A stretch of 64,000 nt of DNA from Cognatundibacterium jejuense (GCF_014284255.1 NZ_JACOFV010000014.1:1-64000); one strand, 5' to 3'. Positions 52,495 to 62,419 are shown, counted from the first letter of the stretch. Made by a program: numbers and translations. Notes: generated from the sequence alone by a model not told the origin.

Positions 52495-54141
52495 ATGCGC
52501 TCTTCGATACTACAAGACCTGACCCCGGAAGTAAATTTGGCAAAATCACTTGGCGTTGGTCCTCGCCGGACACAACATCCAATTTATGTCGATTTGCTGC
52601 CACCCTGCAATGAAGCTTGCCCCGCTGGTGAAAATATTCAGGCATGGCTGGCACATGCGCAAGCCGGTCACGATCGACTGGCGTGGGAGGACATCGTCAA
52701 AGACAATCCGTTCCCCGCCATACATGGGCGTGCGTGCTACCACCCTTGTGAGAGCAAATGCAATCGCAATGAACTGGATAGCGCCGTCAGTATTCATTCG
52801 GTAGAACGCTATCTCGGTGACTTAGCGATAGCACAAAAATGGCACTTACCATTTGATGCGTCACCTACTGGCAAGCGCATCCTGATCATCGGTGCAGGAC
52901 CAGCTGGCTTGTCCGCAGCCTATCATTTGCATATGCGTGGGCATGAAGTGGAGATTCATGACTCAAACGGATTGCCGGGTGGTATGTTGCAATATGGGAT
53001 ACCAGCTTATCGCTTGCCACGCGATATTGTTGCAGCCGAAATTAATCGATTACAAGAAATCGGTATTCGCATCATTTTAAACCATGCGGTCAGTGATCTT
53101 GTCGAAGAACAAAAGGCAGGCAATTTTGATGCTGTGTTTGTTGCGATAGGCGCCGGAATTTCTAAACACATCGATATTCCAACGCGAGATACCAGAAAGG
53201 TCATGGATGCGATCACCCTGCTTCACCACTTTGATGAAGAAGAAATTCCACGGATTGGCCGCAAGATGGTGGTTTTAGGTGGTGGCAACACCGCCATTGA
53301 TGCGGCGCGCACTTTAAAACGCCTTGGAGCAGATGACACCATCATCGTCTATCGACGTGATGCCGCGCATATGAGTGCGCTACCGTTTGAAGTGAAAGAA
53401 GCCGTAAGCGAAGGTGTACGCTTCGCCTGGATGCGGGGCGTTGCTGAAGTCTTTGCAGACCACGTAAAGGTCGAAAAAATGCAAACGGATGAACACGGAA
53501 ATATTATAGGTACCGGCGAATTTGAAGATATTCCGTCAGATGCCTTAGTGCTGGCGATAGGTCAGGATTGTGCGAGTGGTTTTTTAGAAAAAGTACCGCA
53601 AATTCAACGCAGTCCTCACGGAAATATTCATATTGATCGTCAATTCATGACGGGAGTGGACGGCATTTTTAGCGGTGGTGATGCCACCGATGGTCAACAT
53701 AGCGTCACAGCCGCGACTGGCATGGGCAAAAAAGCTGCTGCCTATATGGATGCATGGCTACGTAAAACCAAATACGAGGCATATAAAAAACACCCTGTTG
53801 TGAGTTTTGATATGTTGCGCTTGCCCGTCTACAGTCCGGCAGTTTCGTTAGAAGAGAAAGAGCTTCAAGGTTCAGAGCGGCTAGTGAGCTTTGACGAGGT
53901 CATCAGCACACTAACACCGTCCGAGGCACTGCATGAAGCAAAACGTTGTTTATCTTGTGGTAATTGCTTTGAGTGTGACAGTTGTTACGCCGCCTGCCCG
54001 GAAACCGCAATCTCAAAACACGCAGAGACCCCAACCTACCAGGTCAATCTGAATCTGTGCACTGGTTGCGCCGTGTGCGTTGATCATTGTCCTAGTCATG
54101 CGATGGAAATGATGCAGGATCTTGTTCAGTCTGATTGCTAA
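52495..54141 (+). CDS. GltD-like NAD(P)H flavoprotein with C-terminal 2x[4Fe-4S] ferredoxin domain
   Basis: The 548-residue protein has the GltD-type N-terminal iron-sulfur domain (CNEACPAGENIQAWL, ACYHPCESKCNR), two dinucleotide-binding folds (IIGAGPAGLSAAYHL near 125, VVLGGGNTAIDAARTL near 260) and a C-terminal ferredoxin part with CGNCFECDSCYAACP and CTGCAVCVDHCP. It should move electrons between NAD(P)H and iron-sulfur clusters. It is 59 bases upstream of the pyruvate:ferredoxin oxidoreductase gene and is probably its electron partner. No glutamate synthase large subunit is present, so GltD itself is unlikely. Confidence 0.88.
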   Translation: MRSSILQDLTPEVNLAKSLGVGPRRTQHPIYVDLLPPCNEACPAGENIQAWLAHAQAGHDRLAWEDIVKDNPFPAIHGRACYHPCESKCNRNELDSAVSIHSVERYLGDLAIAQKWHLPFDASPTGKRILIIGAGPAGLSAAYHLHMRGHEVEIHDSNGLPGGMLQYGIPAYRLPRDIVAAEINRLQEIGIRIILNHAVSDLVEEQKAGNFDAVFVAIGAGISKHIDIPTRDTRKVMDAITLLHHFDEEEIPRIGRKMVVLGGGNTAIDAARTLKRLGADDTIIVYRRDAAHMSALPFEVKEAVSEGVRFAWMRGVAEVFADHVKVEKMQTDEHGNIIGTGEFEDIPSDALVLAIGQDCASGFLEKVPQIQRSPHGNIHIDRQFMTGVDGIFSGGDATDGQHSVTAATGMGKKAAAYMDAWLRKTKYEAYKKHPVVSFDMLRLPVYSPAVSLEEKELQGSERLVSFDEVISTLTPSEALHEAKRCLSCGNCFECDSCYAACPETAISKHAETPTYQVNLNLCTGCAVCVDHCPSHAMEMMQDLVQSDC

Positions 54142-54200
54142 AACAAGCAACAGACTCAGCTCACACAAAATAACGGGACAAAATTCCGGGAAAGAACATC

Positions 54201-57200
54201 ATGAGCAAATATACGACCATGGATGGCAATACTGCAGTGGCACATATCGCATATAGGGTGAATGAAATTTGCGCTATATTTCCAATTACGCCCTCCTCCA
54301 CCATGGCAGAACTGGCCGATGAATGGTCAGCCAAAGGTATCACCAATATATGGGGCAACGTACCGGTAGTACAAGAAATGCAAAGTGAAGGTGGCGCCGC
54401 TGGTGCGGTTCACGGTGCATTACAGTCAGGGGCATTAACAACCACGTTTACGTCGTCCCAAGGGCTGATGCTGATGCTGCCAAACATGATAAAAATCGCT
54501 GGCGAATTGACCTGTGCGGTTTTTCATATTGCTTCGCGTTCATTAGCAACGTCTTCATTGTCGATCTTTGGCGACCATTCGGATGTCATGACCGTCAGAA
54601 CCACCGGTTTTGCGCTATTGTCTTCCGCTTCAGTACAAGAAGCACATGATCAAGCCTTGATTGCGCAGGCGGTGACCTTAATGTCGCGCGTTCCAGTGCT
54701 GCACTTCTTTGATGGTTTTCGCACCTCGCATGAACTCAATACACTCATTTTGTTAAGCAATGAGCAAATACGCGCCATGATCGATGATCGCCTGATTCTG
54801 GCACATAGAGCGCGCGCATTAAATCCTGAACATGCATTTATTCGTGGGACAGCACAAAACCCAGATACATTTTTTCAAGCGCGAGAAGCAGTCAATCCCT
54901 ACTATGCAGATTTGCCAGACATTTGTGAATCAGTCATGGTGCAATTTGCTGCCCTTACCGGTCGCCATTATCATTTATTTGAATACACTGGCGCGGCAGA
55001 TGCAGAACACGTCATCATTGTAATGGGTTCTGGTGCTGAGACAGTGAAAGCGACCGTCAAGCTGGCGAACCAGAACGGCAGAAAAATTGGTGTCATTCAG
55101 GTTCGTTTATTCCGCCCTTTTTCTGCTTCGCATTTCCTTGCCTGTCTCCCGGATAGCGTCAAAGGTATCGCTGTCATAGAGCAATGCAAAGAAGTTGGTG
55201 CCAGTGGTGAGCCTTTATATCTTGACGTAATCTCCAGCATTGCCCAAGACTACACGAGCGGCAAACGCGGCACCATGCCAAAAGTCATTGGCGGCAGATA
55301 TGGTCTGGGTTCAAAAGATTTTTCTCCCGGCATGGCCATGGCGGTCTTTGCTGAGCTACAAAAAGTGGAACCTAAAAACGGATTTACGGTTGGCATTGAT
55401 GACGATCTCTCACATACTAGCCTTAGCTTTGATGCGCAATTTGCGATTCCTGACAAAAATAGAAGCGCGGTCTTTTATGGCCTGGGAGCAGATGGCACCG
55501 TGGGTGCTAATAAAAATACCGTCAAAATACTGGCAGAAAGCGCTGGCTTCTTTGCCCAAGGTTATTTTGTGTACGATTCACACAAATCCGGGGCGCAAAC
55601 TGTTTCTCATTTACGTTATGGACACGAAGCAATCCATGCCCCCTATCTGATTAGCTCTGCAGAATTTGTCGCCTGCCATCACTTTGATTTTTTATTCCGG
55701 CAAGACTTACTAGGTCTGGCAGCAACGGGGGCGACATTTTTATTGAATAGCCCTTTCTCTGCAAGCACGGTGTGGGATCAATTCCCGCGGTCTGTGCAAC
55801 AGAGCATCATCAATAAACAATTGAAAGTATTTGTCATCGACGCTCAAGCAATTGCAGAAAAAGCGCAGCTAGGTAACCTGACCAATACGATATTACAGAC
55901 TTGCTTCTTTGCGCTGAGTGAAGTATTACCAGTGGCAACGGCGATAGCGCACATAAAAGCCGCGATTAGCAGTAGCTATGGCGGAAAAAGTGCTGGCACA
56001 GTTGAGAAAAATCATGCCGCAGTCGACATGGCAATCGCCAACATGCATGAAGTCAAGATACCAGACAAAGTAAGCAACTCGCTGGAATTGATCGCTGCTG
56101 TGCCACCTGGTGCACCTATTTTCATTCAAAAAATGACTGCCAAAATGTTACGCCAGGAAGGCAACAGCATCCCCGTCAGTGTGATGCCGGCCGATGGTAG
56201 TTTTCCGTCCGGTACAGCCTCTTTTGAAAAACGTAATATCTCAGATTGGGTCGCCGAATGGGATGCAGAGACCTGTATTCAGTGCGGGCAATGCTCTATC
56301 GTCTGCCCTCATAGCGTCATTCGGGCAAAATTTTATAATCAGGATCAACTCTCTGGTGCGCCAGCCAATTTTAAAACAGCTGCTATCAATGCGCGCGGTT
56401 ATCCGGAAGAGCGCTTTAGTCTGGATGTTTATCTGGAAGACTGCACTGGTTGCGGACTGTGTGTTGAAGCCTGTCCTGTCGTCACACAATCGGACACTAC
56501 ATCAAAGGCCATCAACCTTGTAGAAAAAGCACCAATATTAGAAAATGCCAAAGAACATTTGCGTTTTTTTGAAACGATCCCCATTAACAGTCGTTCCCTG
56601 GTCGACTTTGATAACGTACGTGGTGTCCAATTTCTGCAACCCTTATTTGAATTTCCGGGTGCATGTGCCGGTTGCGGCGAAACGCCGTATCTTAAATTAT
56701 TATCGCAGTTATTCGGAGATCGTGCCCAAATTGCGAATGCAACAGGTTGCTCTTCCATTTATGGCGGCAATTTACCTGTTACCCCTTGGTCTTTGAATGC
56801 AAAAGGACAAGGTCCAGCATGGTCAAATTCTCTGTTTGAAGACAATGCCGAATTTGGTTTCGGGTTCAGGCTCGCGGCTGACAAACATTTAGCGATGGCA
56901 CAAGACATCCTGAAAATGATGACGCAACAAATAGGCGATCAACTTGTCAGCGACATCCTCGCTGCCCGACAAATTGAAGAATCTGAAATTCAACAGCAGA
57001 GACTGCGCATCGCGAGTTTAAAAAAGATTCTTCATCGGCTTAATTCTGATCAGGCACGTAATCTATTGTCACTCGTTGATCATCTGGTCAGGCGCAGTAT
57101 CTGGTTGGTCGGTGGCGATGGCTGGGCGTATGACATCGACTCTGGCGGACTGGATCACGTTTTAGCCAGTGGCAGAAATGTGAATGTTCTGGTGCTCGAT

Positions 57201-57791
57201 ACCGAAGTCTATTCCAATACTGGCGGTCAAGCCTCTAAAGCCACGCCTTTAGGTGCAGTTGCAAAATTTGCCGCCGCGGGTAAGCGAGTCGCCAGAAAAG
57301 ATCTGGCATTGCAAGCCATCGCTTACGGCAACATCTATGTCGCACAAGTGGCAATGGGAAGCAACCCGCAACAATGTATTTTAGCGTTCAGAGAAGCGGA
57401 AGCCTATGATGGCCCATCAATCATCCTTGCCTATAGCCACTGCATTGCTCATGGCATTGATATGCGTCATGGCATGCGACAACAACAACTGGCCGTAAAA
57501 AGTGGATTCTGGCCACTACTTCGCTTTAATCCTGCGTTGATCAGTGCCGGGGTTAATCCATTTTGTCTTGATTCTTTAGCGCCTGATATTCCGCTGCAAG
57601 ACTATGCTTATAACGAAATCCGCTTCAGTAGTTTGATCACGGAAAACAAGGCAGAAGCCGCAGCTTTGTTAGAACAAGCGCAGCAAGATGTATTGAAAAA
57701 ATATCTGGAATATCAAACTTTATCCGAATTAGGTGGGCAACATTTTAGTGGCAAAGCACCTTCACGAACACCATCGTGGTCAGCCACTTGA
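54201..57791 (+). CDS. nifJ: Pyruvate:ferredoxin (flavodoxin) oxidoreductase
   Basis: This single-chain 1196-residue enzyme oxidises pyruvate with CoA to acetyl-CoA and CO2 and passes electrons to ferredoxin or flavodoxin, or runs in reverse. The pyruvate domain starts with GNTAVAHIAYRVNEICAIFP. The central ferredoxin region has CIQCGQCSIVCP and CTGCGLCVEACPV at about 690-760. The C-terminal TPP part has CAGCGETPYLKLL, GDGWAYDIDSGGLDH and DTEVYSNTGGQASKATPLGA. All are intact. It is oxygen-sensitive in most species, so it suggests micro-oxic or redox-stress metabolism. The neighbouring flavoprotein would link it to NAD(P)H. Confidence 0.95.
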   Translation: MSKYTTMDGNTAVAHIAYRVNEICAIFPITPSSTMAELADEWSAKGITNIWGNVPVVQEMQSEGGAAGAVHGALQSGALTTTFTSSQGLMLMLPNMIKIAGELTCAVFHIASRSLATSSLSIFGDHSDVMTVRTTGFALLSSASVQEAHDQALIAQAVTLMSRVPVLHFFDGFRTSHELNTLILLSNEQIRAMIDDRLILAHRARALNPEHAFIRGTAQNPDTFFQAREAVNPYYADLPDICESVMVQFAALTGRHYHLFEYTGAADAEHVIIVMGSGAETVKATVKLANQNGRKIGVIQVRLFRPFSASHFLACLPDSVKGIAVIEQCKEVGASGEPLYLDVISSIAQDYTSGKRGTMPKVIGGRYGLGSKDFSPGMAMAVFAELQKVEPKNGFTVGIDDDLSHTSLSFDAQFAIPDKNRSAVFYGLGADGTVGANKNTVKILAESAGFFAQGYFVYDSHKSGAQTVSHLRYGHEAIHAPYLISSAEFVACHHFDFLFRQDLLGLAATGATFLLNSPFSASTVWDQFPRSVQQSIINKQLKVFVIDAQAIAEKAQLGNLTNTILQTCFFALSEVLPVATAIAHIKAAISSSYGGKSAGTVEKNHAAVDMAIANMHEVKIPDKVSNSLELIAAVPPGAPIFIQKMTAKMLRQEGNSIPVSVMPADGSFPSGTASFEKRNISDWVAEWDAETCIQCGQCSIVCPHSVIRAKFYNQDQLSGAPANFKTAAINARGYPEERFSLDVYLEDCTGCGLCVEACPVVTQSDTTSKAINLVEKAPILENAKEHLRFFETIPINSRSLVDFDNVRGVQFLQPLFEFPGACAGCGETPYLKLLSQLFGDRAQIANATGCSSIYGGNLPVTPWSLNAKGQGPAWSNSLFEDNAEFGFGFRLAADKHLAMAQDILKMMTQQIGDQLVSDILAARQIEESEIQQQRLRIASLKKILHRLNSDQARNLLSLVDHLVRRSIWLVGGDGWAYDIDSGGLDHVLASGRNVNVLVLDTEVYSNTGGQASKATPLGAVAKFAAAGKRVARKDLALQAIAYGNIYVAQVAMGSNPQQCILAFREAEAYDGPSIILAYSHCIAHGIDMRHGMRQQQLAVKSGFWPLLRFNPALISAGVNPFCLDSLAPDIPLQDYAYNEIRFSSLITENKAEAAALLEQAQQDVLKKYLEYQTLSELGGQHFSGKAPSRTPSWSAT

Positions 57792-57856
57792 TGCTTAACA
57801 TCTACGATCACGTCCCTTTTTAGTATTCATTTTTTTATCTTTTCCTGGAGTTCATC

Positions 57857-58072
57857 ATGAAATATCTTCCTACCATTTCTACTAGCGTACTATTGACCAT
57901 CACAATCATTAGCTTGAGTGCTTGCGCGGGTATGACTACACAACAAAAAAATACCAGCATCGGTGCTGGTGCAGGGGCGGTTGCTGGCGCAGTCCTTACC
58001 GGCGGTAGCGGCGTTGGTACCGTTGGCGGTGCCGTTGTCGGTGGTGTGATTGGTAATGAAATTAAGAAATAA
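57857..58072 (+). CDS. Small glycine-zipper lipoprotein
   Basis: The 71-residue lipoprotein (lipobox LSAC) has a glycine-zipper segment (GAGAGAVAGAVLTGGSG), as in OsmB- or SlyB-like proteins. GGAG precedes the ATG. It ends in a charged EIKK. It may sit in the outer membrane. It lies just after the oxidoreductase gene but is probably transcribed on its own. Confidence 0.82.
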   Translation: MKYLPTISTSVLLTITIISLSACAGMTTQQKNTSIGAGAGAVAGAVLTGGSGVGTVGGAVVGGVIGNEIKK

Positions 58073-58118
58073 ATCACGCTTTCCATTACCGCAATTTCAT
58101 GTGGTTTTTCTACACCAT

Positions 58119-58134
58119 TGTCTGATAGCGTACC
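58119..58134 (+). promoter_or_regulatory. Palindromic site, copy at 58119
   Basis: TGTCT-GATAGC-GTACC followed by GAACA, 219 bases upstream of the OmpA gene. Confidence 0.5.
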
Positions 58135-58229
58135 GAACAAAAACTAACAAAAAACTAAGCTTAGTCATACATTTATTTTCATCACTACATATCGACAAAT
58201 TCTTAGCAATCTGTGCGATGAAGAATGTT

Positions 58230-58274
58230 GTGATGACATACAGGGGGTGCGTTGCACCACCCTGTGTTCATCAC
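58230..58274 (+). other. Long hairpin in the leader of the OmpA gene
   Basis: GTGATGA pairs with TCATCAC at the base, then CAGGG with CCCTG and GGTGC with GCACC, closed by a GTT loop. About 17 pairs in all, with an internal loop and one bulge. No T run. A structured leader or processing site is likely. Confidence 0.55.
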
Positions 58275-58353
58275 TTATTAAAAGCAGGAACTTACCGCAG
58301 AAGCAATTCAGCTGGTCTCTTCCTTTTGTCTTTTTATTTCTTCGAAAGCTATT

Positions 58354-59403
58354 ATGCAATCCCGTAAAAAAATAAATATTGCGCTGACTGCGCTCTTTAG
58401 CATTGGTGCCGGGGTTTTAACCTCTGGCGCCGTCGCTGAGGACTATAATCCGTCCTGGTATATTGCGCCTAGCTTACACGCCGCTGATATCGATGATGGC
58501 TTTGGGCCGGGCTCAACGTCTTACGGTGCCGGTCTCAGAATAGGTAAACCTGTTTCCGACAATATTGATATACAACTTGGCACCACCTTCACACAAAGCA
58601 AAAACAGTTATCAACGCTTTTACCAAAACGCGTATAGCATCGATGGTCTGTATTTATTCTCTCGCGAAGCACTACGACCATTTATCGTCATGGGTATCGG
58701 TGCTGAACGAGATCGCATGAATTCTTCCAATGGAATCGCTGACCGCTACTCACCAAATGCCAATCTCGGTGTTGGCGTGCAATATGTATTAAGCGATCAA
58801 TTCAGCTTGCAAGCTGACTGGCGCAAAGTACATGCTTACTTGCGCGGAGCCGATTTTGGCTTCAAACAAGCAAGTAACAGCTTTTTATCGTTCGCATTAG
58901 TCTATGCGTTTGATAAGACGCCAAGCCGTCCAGTGCCGCAGGCACCACCAGCACCGCCACCACCCAACGTCACTGCGACGCCGCCAATAGTCACAATACC
59001 TGTCCCACCGCCGCCAGCCCGATTTGAAAAAATCAACCTGTCAGCAACAGAACTATTTGGCTTTGATAGCGCTCGTCTGGCTGATAACCAACCAAAACTA
59101 GATGGCATTGCTGATGCACTCAACACCAATACCCAAATTGATAACGTCGTCATTACTGGTTATACCGATCGCATCGGAACCCAAAAATACAACCAGAAGC
59201 TGTCTGAACAGCGTGCAAATGCGGTGAAGACATATTTAGAGGGCAAAGGCGTTGCTGGCAATAGAATGAGTGCCATCGGTAAAGGTGAAAGCAATCCTAT
59301 CGTTCAATGTTCTGAAAAATCAAAAGCAAAATTAATCGAATGTCTGGAGCCTAACCGCCGTGTCGAAGTGGATCAAATCATCATCGAAAAACGGGTGCAA
59401 TAA
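58354..59403 (+). CDS. OmpA-family outer membrane protein (barrel plus peptidoglycan-binding domain)
   Basis: The 349-residue protein has a signal peptide (cut near AVAE), an eight-strand-type barrel (about 30-190) with alternating pattern and aromatic ends, a Pro-rich linker (about 195-230, PVPQAPPAPPPP) and a C-terminal OmpA domain with ITGYTDRIGTQKYNQKLSEQRA near 265. It ties the outer membrane to the cell wall. It is a single gene with its own terminator. Confidence 0.93.
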   Translation: MQSRKKINIALTALFSIGAGVLTSGAVAEDYNPSWYIAPSLHAADIDDGFGPGSTSYGAGLRIGKPVSDNIDIQLGTTFTQSKNSYQRFYQNAYSIDGLYLFSREALRPFIVMGIGAERDRMNSSNGIADRYSPNANLGVGVQYVLSDQFSLQADWRKVHAYLRGADFGFKQASNSFLSFALVYAFDKTPSRPVPQAPPAPPPPNVTATPPIVTIPVPPPPARFEKINLSATELFGFDSARLADNQPKLDGIADALNTNTQIDNVVITGYTDRIGTQKYNQKLSEQRANAVKTYLEGKGVAGNRMSAIGKGESNPIVQCSEKSKAKLIECLEPNRRVEVDQIIIEKRVQ

Positions 59404-59433
59404 GCTCGCCTTCCAAGCTTTAATCATTGAATG

Positions 59434-59472
59434 AAAAAAGCGGCCATTGCTACGATTGGCCGCTCTTTTTTA
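59434..59472. terminator. Terminator between OmpA and DUF2950 genes
   Basis: GCGGCCA (59440-59446) pairs with TGGCCGC (59457-59463), with an A run before and a T run after. It serves both convergent genes. Confidence 0.85.
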
Positions 59473-59495
59473 TTCAACTAATTACCCAAAATTTT

Positions 59496-60470
59496 CTAAT
59501 CAGACTCTTTAGTCCAGCTCGCATCCGGGTTGTACGTGACGATTTTTGGCATCAACGCCTGTGTTCTCCTACCTAAGTCTTTGCTATAGACCACGCCTTG
59601 ATGACTGATCATAAAACTTTTGACACCGGTAATTGCATATTTTTCAGGGTACGCAATGAGTGCAAAACCACCTATCATTCTATCTTTTGACAAATAGCTA
59701 AAAGCGCCGCCCGGAGCGGAGCTACCTTGCGCAGTGAGGATTTTGAAATAATAGCCGTGATAAGCATGGCCACTATCGGCGGGGATTCGTCGCTGCAAAC
59801 TTTGATGTGCATCGGCAAATGCCTGTCCCATCGGCGATAAACTCTCATTTTCGCCGGAGACCCAATACAGTCCATCATGTTTACCCGGCGTACTCGCAAT
59901 TTTTTGTGCATATTCAAGTAGCCCATCACTATTTCGGTCCATCAAAACGTATTCGCGTTGAGCATCCGCATAGGCCAATGAAACTTGTATGGCGGCTATT
60001 TCATCGCTACCGATACGACGATTTTTCCATTCGCGAGCACCAGCCACATCATCAAAATGCCATTGAGTACCACTTTTTACTAACGGAAACGGCAATGGCC
60101 AATCAAACGCACCAACGATAATGATCGCCCTGTCATTACTCAGCAAATCTAGAGAGTTTTTCTCATCAAAGGCGAGTAAAAATTTCTCATAGGACATTTG
60201 ATTAAATAACTTGTCGCTGGAGTATTCTTCCGGGATTGCTTTTTCTCCGAGTATCTTTCGTACCCTCACGTGGTCATTCTGCCGTAATGCATCCACTAAC
60301 TGGGTAACAGCCTCCTCAGGGGTAGCAAAAGTGAGTTGTTTTCTGCTAACTGGAGTGTTATACACAATGATAGCCTGGTCGCCGATGTTTATTGCCGTAG
60401 CTTGCACTGACAAAGGCAAATTGATCAATACGAAGACAGATACGGGGACGATGTTGAGTAGAGTTTTCAT
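59496..60470 (-). CDS. DUF2950 secreted protein
   Basis: The 324-residue protein has a signal peptide (cut near VQAT) and the DUF2950 pattern: TPEEAVTQLVDALRQND near the N-terminus, a WHFDDVAGAREWKNRRIG block near 150, YHGYYFKILTAQGS near 230 and a FMISHQGVVYSKDLG end. I use ATG 60470; a longer frame runs into the DUF3300 gene. It follows that gene by 25 bases, a common pair in proteobacteria whose role is not known. Confidence 0.88.
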   Translation of the reverse strand: MKTLLNIVPVSVFVLINLPLSVQATAINIGDQAIIVYNTPVSRKQLTFATPEEAVTQLVDALRQNDHVRVRKILGEKAIPEEYSSDKLFNQMSYEKFLLAFDEKNSLDLLSNDRAIIIVGAFDWPLPFPLVKSGTQWHFDDVAGAREWKNRRIGSDEIAAIQVSLAYADAQREYVLMDRNSDGLLEYAQKIASTPGKHDGLYWVSGENESLSPMGQAFADAHQSLQRRIPADSGHAYHGYYFKILTAQGSSAPGGAFSYLSKDRMIGGFALIAYPEKYAITGVKSFMISHQGVVYSKDLGRRTQALMPKIVTYNPDASWTKESD

Positions 60471-60495
60471 GGCTTTTTCTCTTTTTCTGATGGCG

Positions 60496-61695
60496 TTATT
60501 TATTTCTTCTGGCTGGCCCAGCATGCGCTGCGGGTCCCAGGCTTTGTTGACCACGAGCTGAATGTGCCTGGTTTTCTTGTCTGGAACCGGATGGCATCAT
60601 AGGATGGAAAAGCGCACCTGGGTTACCCATATTAGTGCGCTGTAATTGATGCACAGGTTTTGCCTCAGACAAACGTTGAACCTCGATCGGCGCCGCCGCC
60701 TGATTCGTCATGTGATGAAAAGACGCCTGAGGCTGCGCTATTTCAGGCCGCCCCCTTATTGGAGCGGCAGCTGGCCCTGCTACGACAGCAGGTGCAATCC
60801 TGCCACGAAAATTTTCCCTCATTACACTACTTGGTGTTGAAGATCTTTGTGGCGCAAACTGCTGCCTCACATCATCGGATCTATACGCAACACCTTGCCT
60901 ATGTTGTGGTTGGTGCCGCCATGGGCTGCCGCCACCCGCTGCGCGCCCGCGCTGGCCTTCAGGATATACCATCATGTGATGGCGATGCCAATCTGGACGT
61001 GCATCCAGAAACAGGGAACCAACAATACCTATTCCTATCCCAAACGCCATGCCGTTGATCAATTCATTGTTATAGCCGGGCGAACGATAAACAATGGGCG
61101 GTTGCCAGTAAATTGGCGGACTATCCGGCCACCACCAGTTGCCATACACGACGTCGGGATTGTAATAAGGAACATACATTTGATCCGACGTGCCTGGTTC
61201 TATGCTGATATAGCCGTTGTCAGCAATAACCTGCTCTTGCTGATCACTGCGCAGATGCCCTGCCTGGCTGGCTTTGCTACGTAGCTCCTGGACTGTGTCC
61301 ATCACCGCTTGCTGTTGCCCTAAAAAAGCATCACCAAGTTGCTGCATCCACGGCAAATTTTGCTCCATCATTAGCAATACAGAAGGAAACGGCAGCAGGG
61401 ATCTGATACTCACATCCCACTGCGTTGTACCTGAGGCTTGCGCCAGCTGATCGCCATGCAATTGCGGATTTTTTTGCACAAATGCGGCTGCCTGAGTCAC
61501 TTCCAGCGGATAAGTTGCGGCCATTAATACCTGACTCAGCAAGGCATCTGGATACAATGCGATCGGTGCCAGTAACTGATCTAATTTTTGCTGCGTCAAT
61601 ATATTTTGCGCAAAGACTGGCACGGAACACATTGCTACAAGAACCACGAAGACAGAAAGAAATCTGCCTCCCACTTGGCATAATTTCGTTTTCAT
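60496..61695 (-). CDS. DUF3300 secreted protein
   Basis: The 399-residue protein has a signal peptide (cut near VFAQ), the DUF3300 core (LDQLLAPIALYPDALLSQVL, YVPYYNPDVVYGNWWW) in the first half, and a low-complexity second half rich in Arg, Gln, His and Pro. GGAGAG precedes the ATG. It is paired with DUF2950 downstream and lies 86 bases after the hydroxylase gene, so all three may share one transcript. Its role is unknown; an envelope location is inferred from the signal peptide. Confidence 0.9.
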   Translation of the reverse strand: MKTKLCQVGGRFLSVFVVLVAMCSVPVFAQNILTQQKLDQLLAPIALYPDALLSQVLMAATYPLEVTQAAAFVQKNPQLHGDQLAQASGTTQWDVSIRSLLPFPSVLLMMEQNLPWMQQLGDAFLGQQQAVMDTVQELRSKASQAGHLRSDQQEQVIADNGYISIEPGTSDQMYVPYYNPDVVYGNWWWPDSPPIYWQPPIVYRSPGYNNELINGMAFGIGIGIVGSLFLDARPDWHRHHMMVYPEGQRGRAAGGGSPWRHQPQHRQGVAYRSDDVRQQFAPQRSSTPSSVMRENFRGRIAPAVVAGPAAAPIRGRPEIAQPQASFHHMTNQAAAPIEVQRLSEAKPVHQLQRTNMGNPGALFHPMMPSGSRQENQAHSARGQQSLGPAAHAGPARRNK

Positions 61696-61781
61696 AATGC
61701 TCTCCGGTTAAGCGAGGTAATCTGGGCTGAAATAAAGGTAAGAAAATTTTGAGATGAGAGTAACGAAACCAAAAATATGAT

Positions 61782-62351
61782 TCAGTACTTGTTTTCGACT
61801 TTTATCTTCTTCGTTCCAGTCGCGAACAAATGATCCCAAAAAGAACTGCTGACGCCATAACAGCAATCAGGATTCACGCAATGATGCAAGGCATGCCATC
61901 GCTTCCTGTTTACCAGCCATCCATTGCGTCCCTTCCAATGATGAGTAGCATGATGTGTGACGATGTAAGCCCCATAGCCGACAACCACACCCAGTGTGAT
62001 AGCGATCGCGTAAAAGGAAGTTGTAAAAAGCCACATTGGCAAAAAAATCAAAACCAAGATGAGCGCTGCACTCACAATTGTCGGCGTGCCGATACTCGAT
62101 TTAGGTTGTTGATGGTGGCGATGATGCCAGACGCTGAACGGCTTCAAACCATGCAAAATGAAGCGATGAGATAAATACTCTACCGCACTCGAAATGACGA
62201 CACCTAACGCAACCAAAAAAAGGCTCATTAGCCATTTATTTGAAGGACATATTGCACAAAGCAGCAATGTCAAAAATAGCGTATTAAATCCATAAAATAG
62301 AAAATCTATAGCAATATCACGCCGACTTTGTTCTAGCGATAAAAAAGACAT
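61782..62351 (-). CDS. Sterol desaturase/fatty acid hydroxylase family membrane protein
   Basis: The 189-residue enzyme has three to four membrane helices and the histidine boxes of the di-iron hydroxylase family: HRFILHG, HHRHH, HHATHH and WHALHH. It would hydroxylate a lipid acyl chain or carotenoid. ATG 62351 has AAAGG upstream; the frame reaches a TTG at 62429 without such a site. A palindromic site lies 69 bases upstream (62420-62435). Confidence 0.87.
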   Translation of the reverse strand: MSFLSLEQSRRDIAIDFLFYGFNTLFLTLLLCAICPSNKWLMSLFLVALGVVISSAVEYLSHRFILHGLKPFSVWHHRHHQQPKSSIGTPTIVSAALILVLIFLPMWLFTTSFYAIAITLGVVVGYGAYIVTHHATHHWKGRNGWLVNRKRWHALHHCVNPDCCYGVSSSFWDHLFATGTKKIKVENKY

Positions 62352-62419
62352 ATCGACCTTTAAATGAAATAATTTCTTCAATTCCAGTCCGTATTTTGGA
62401 CTGAGACTAAAGAAATTTC

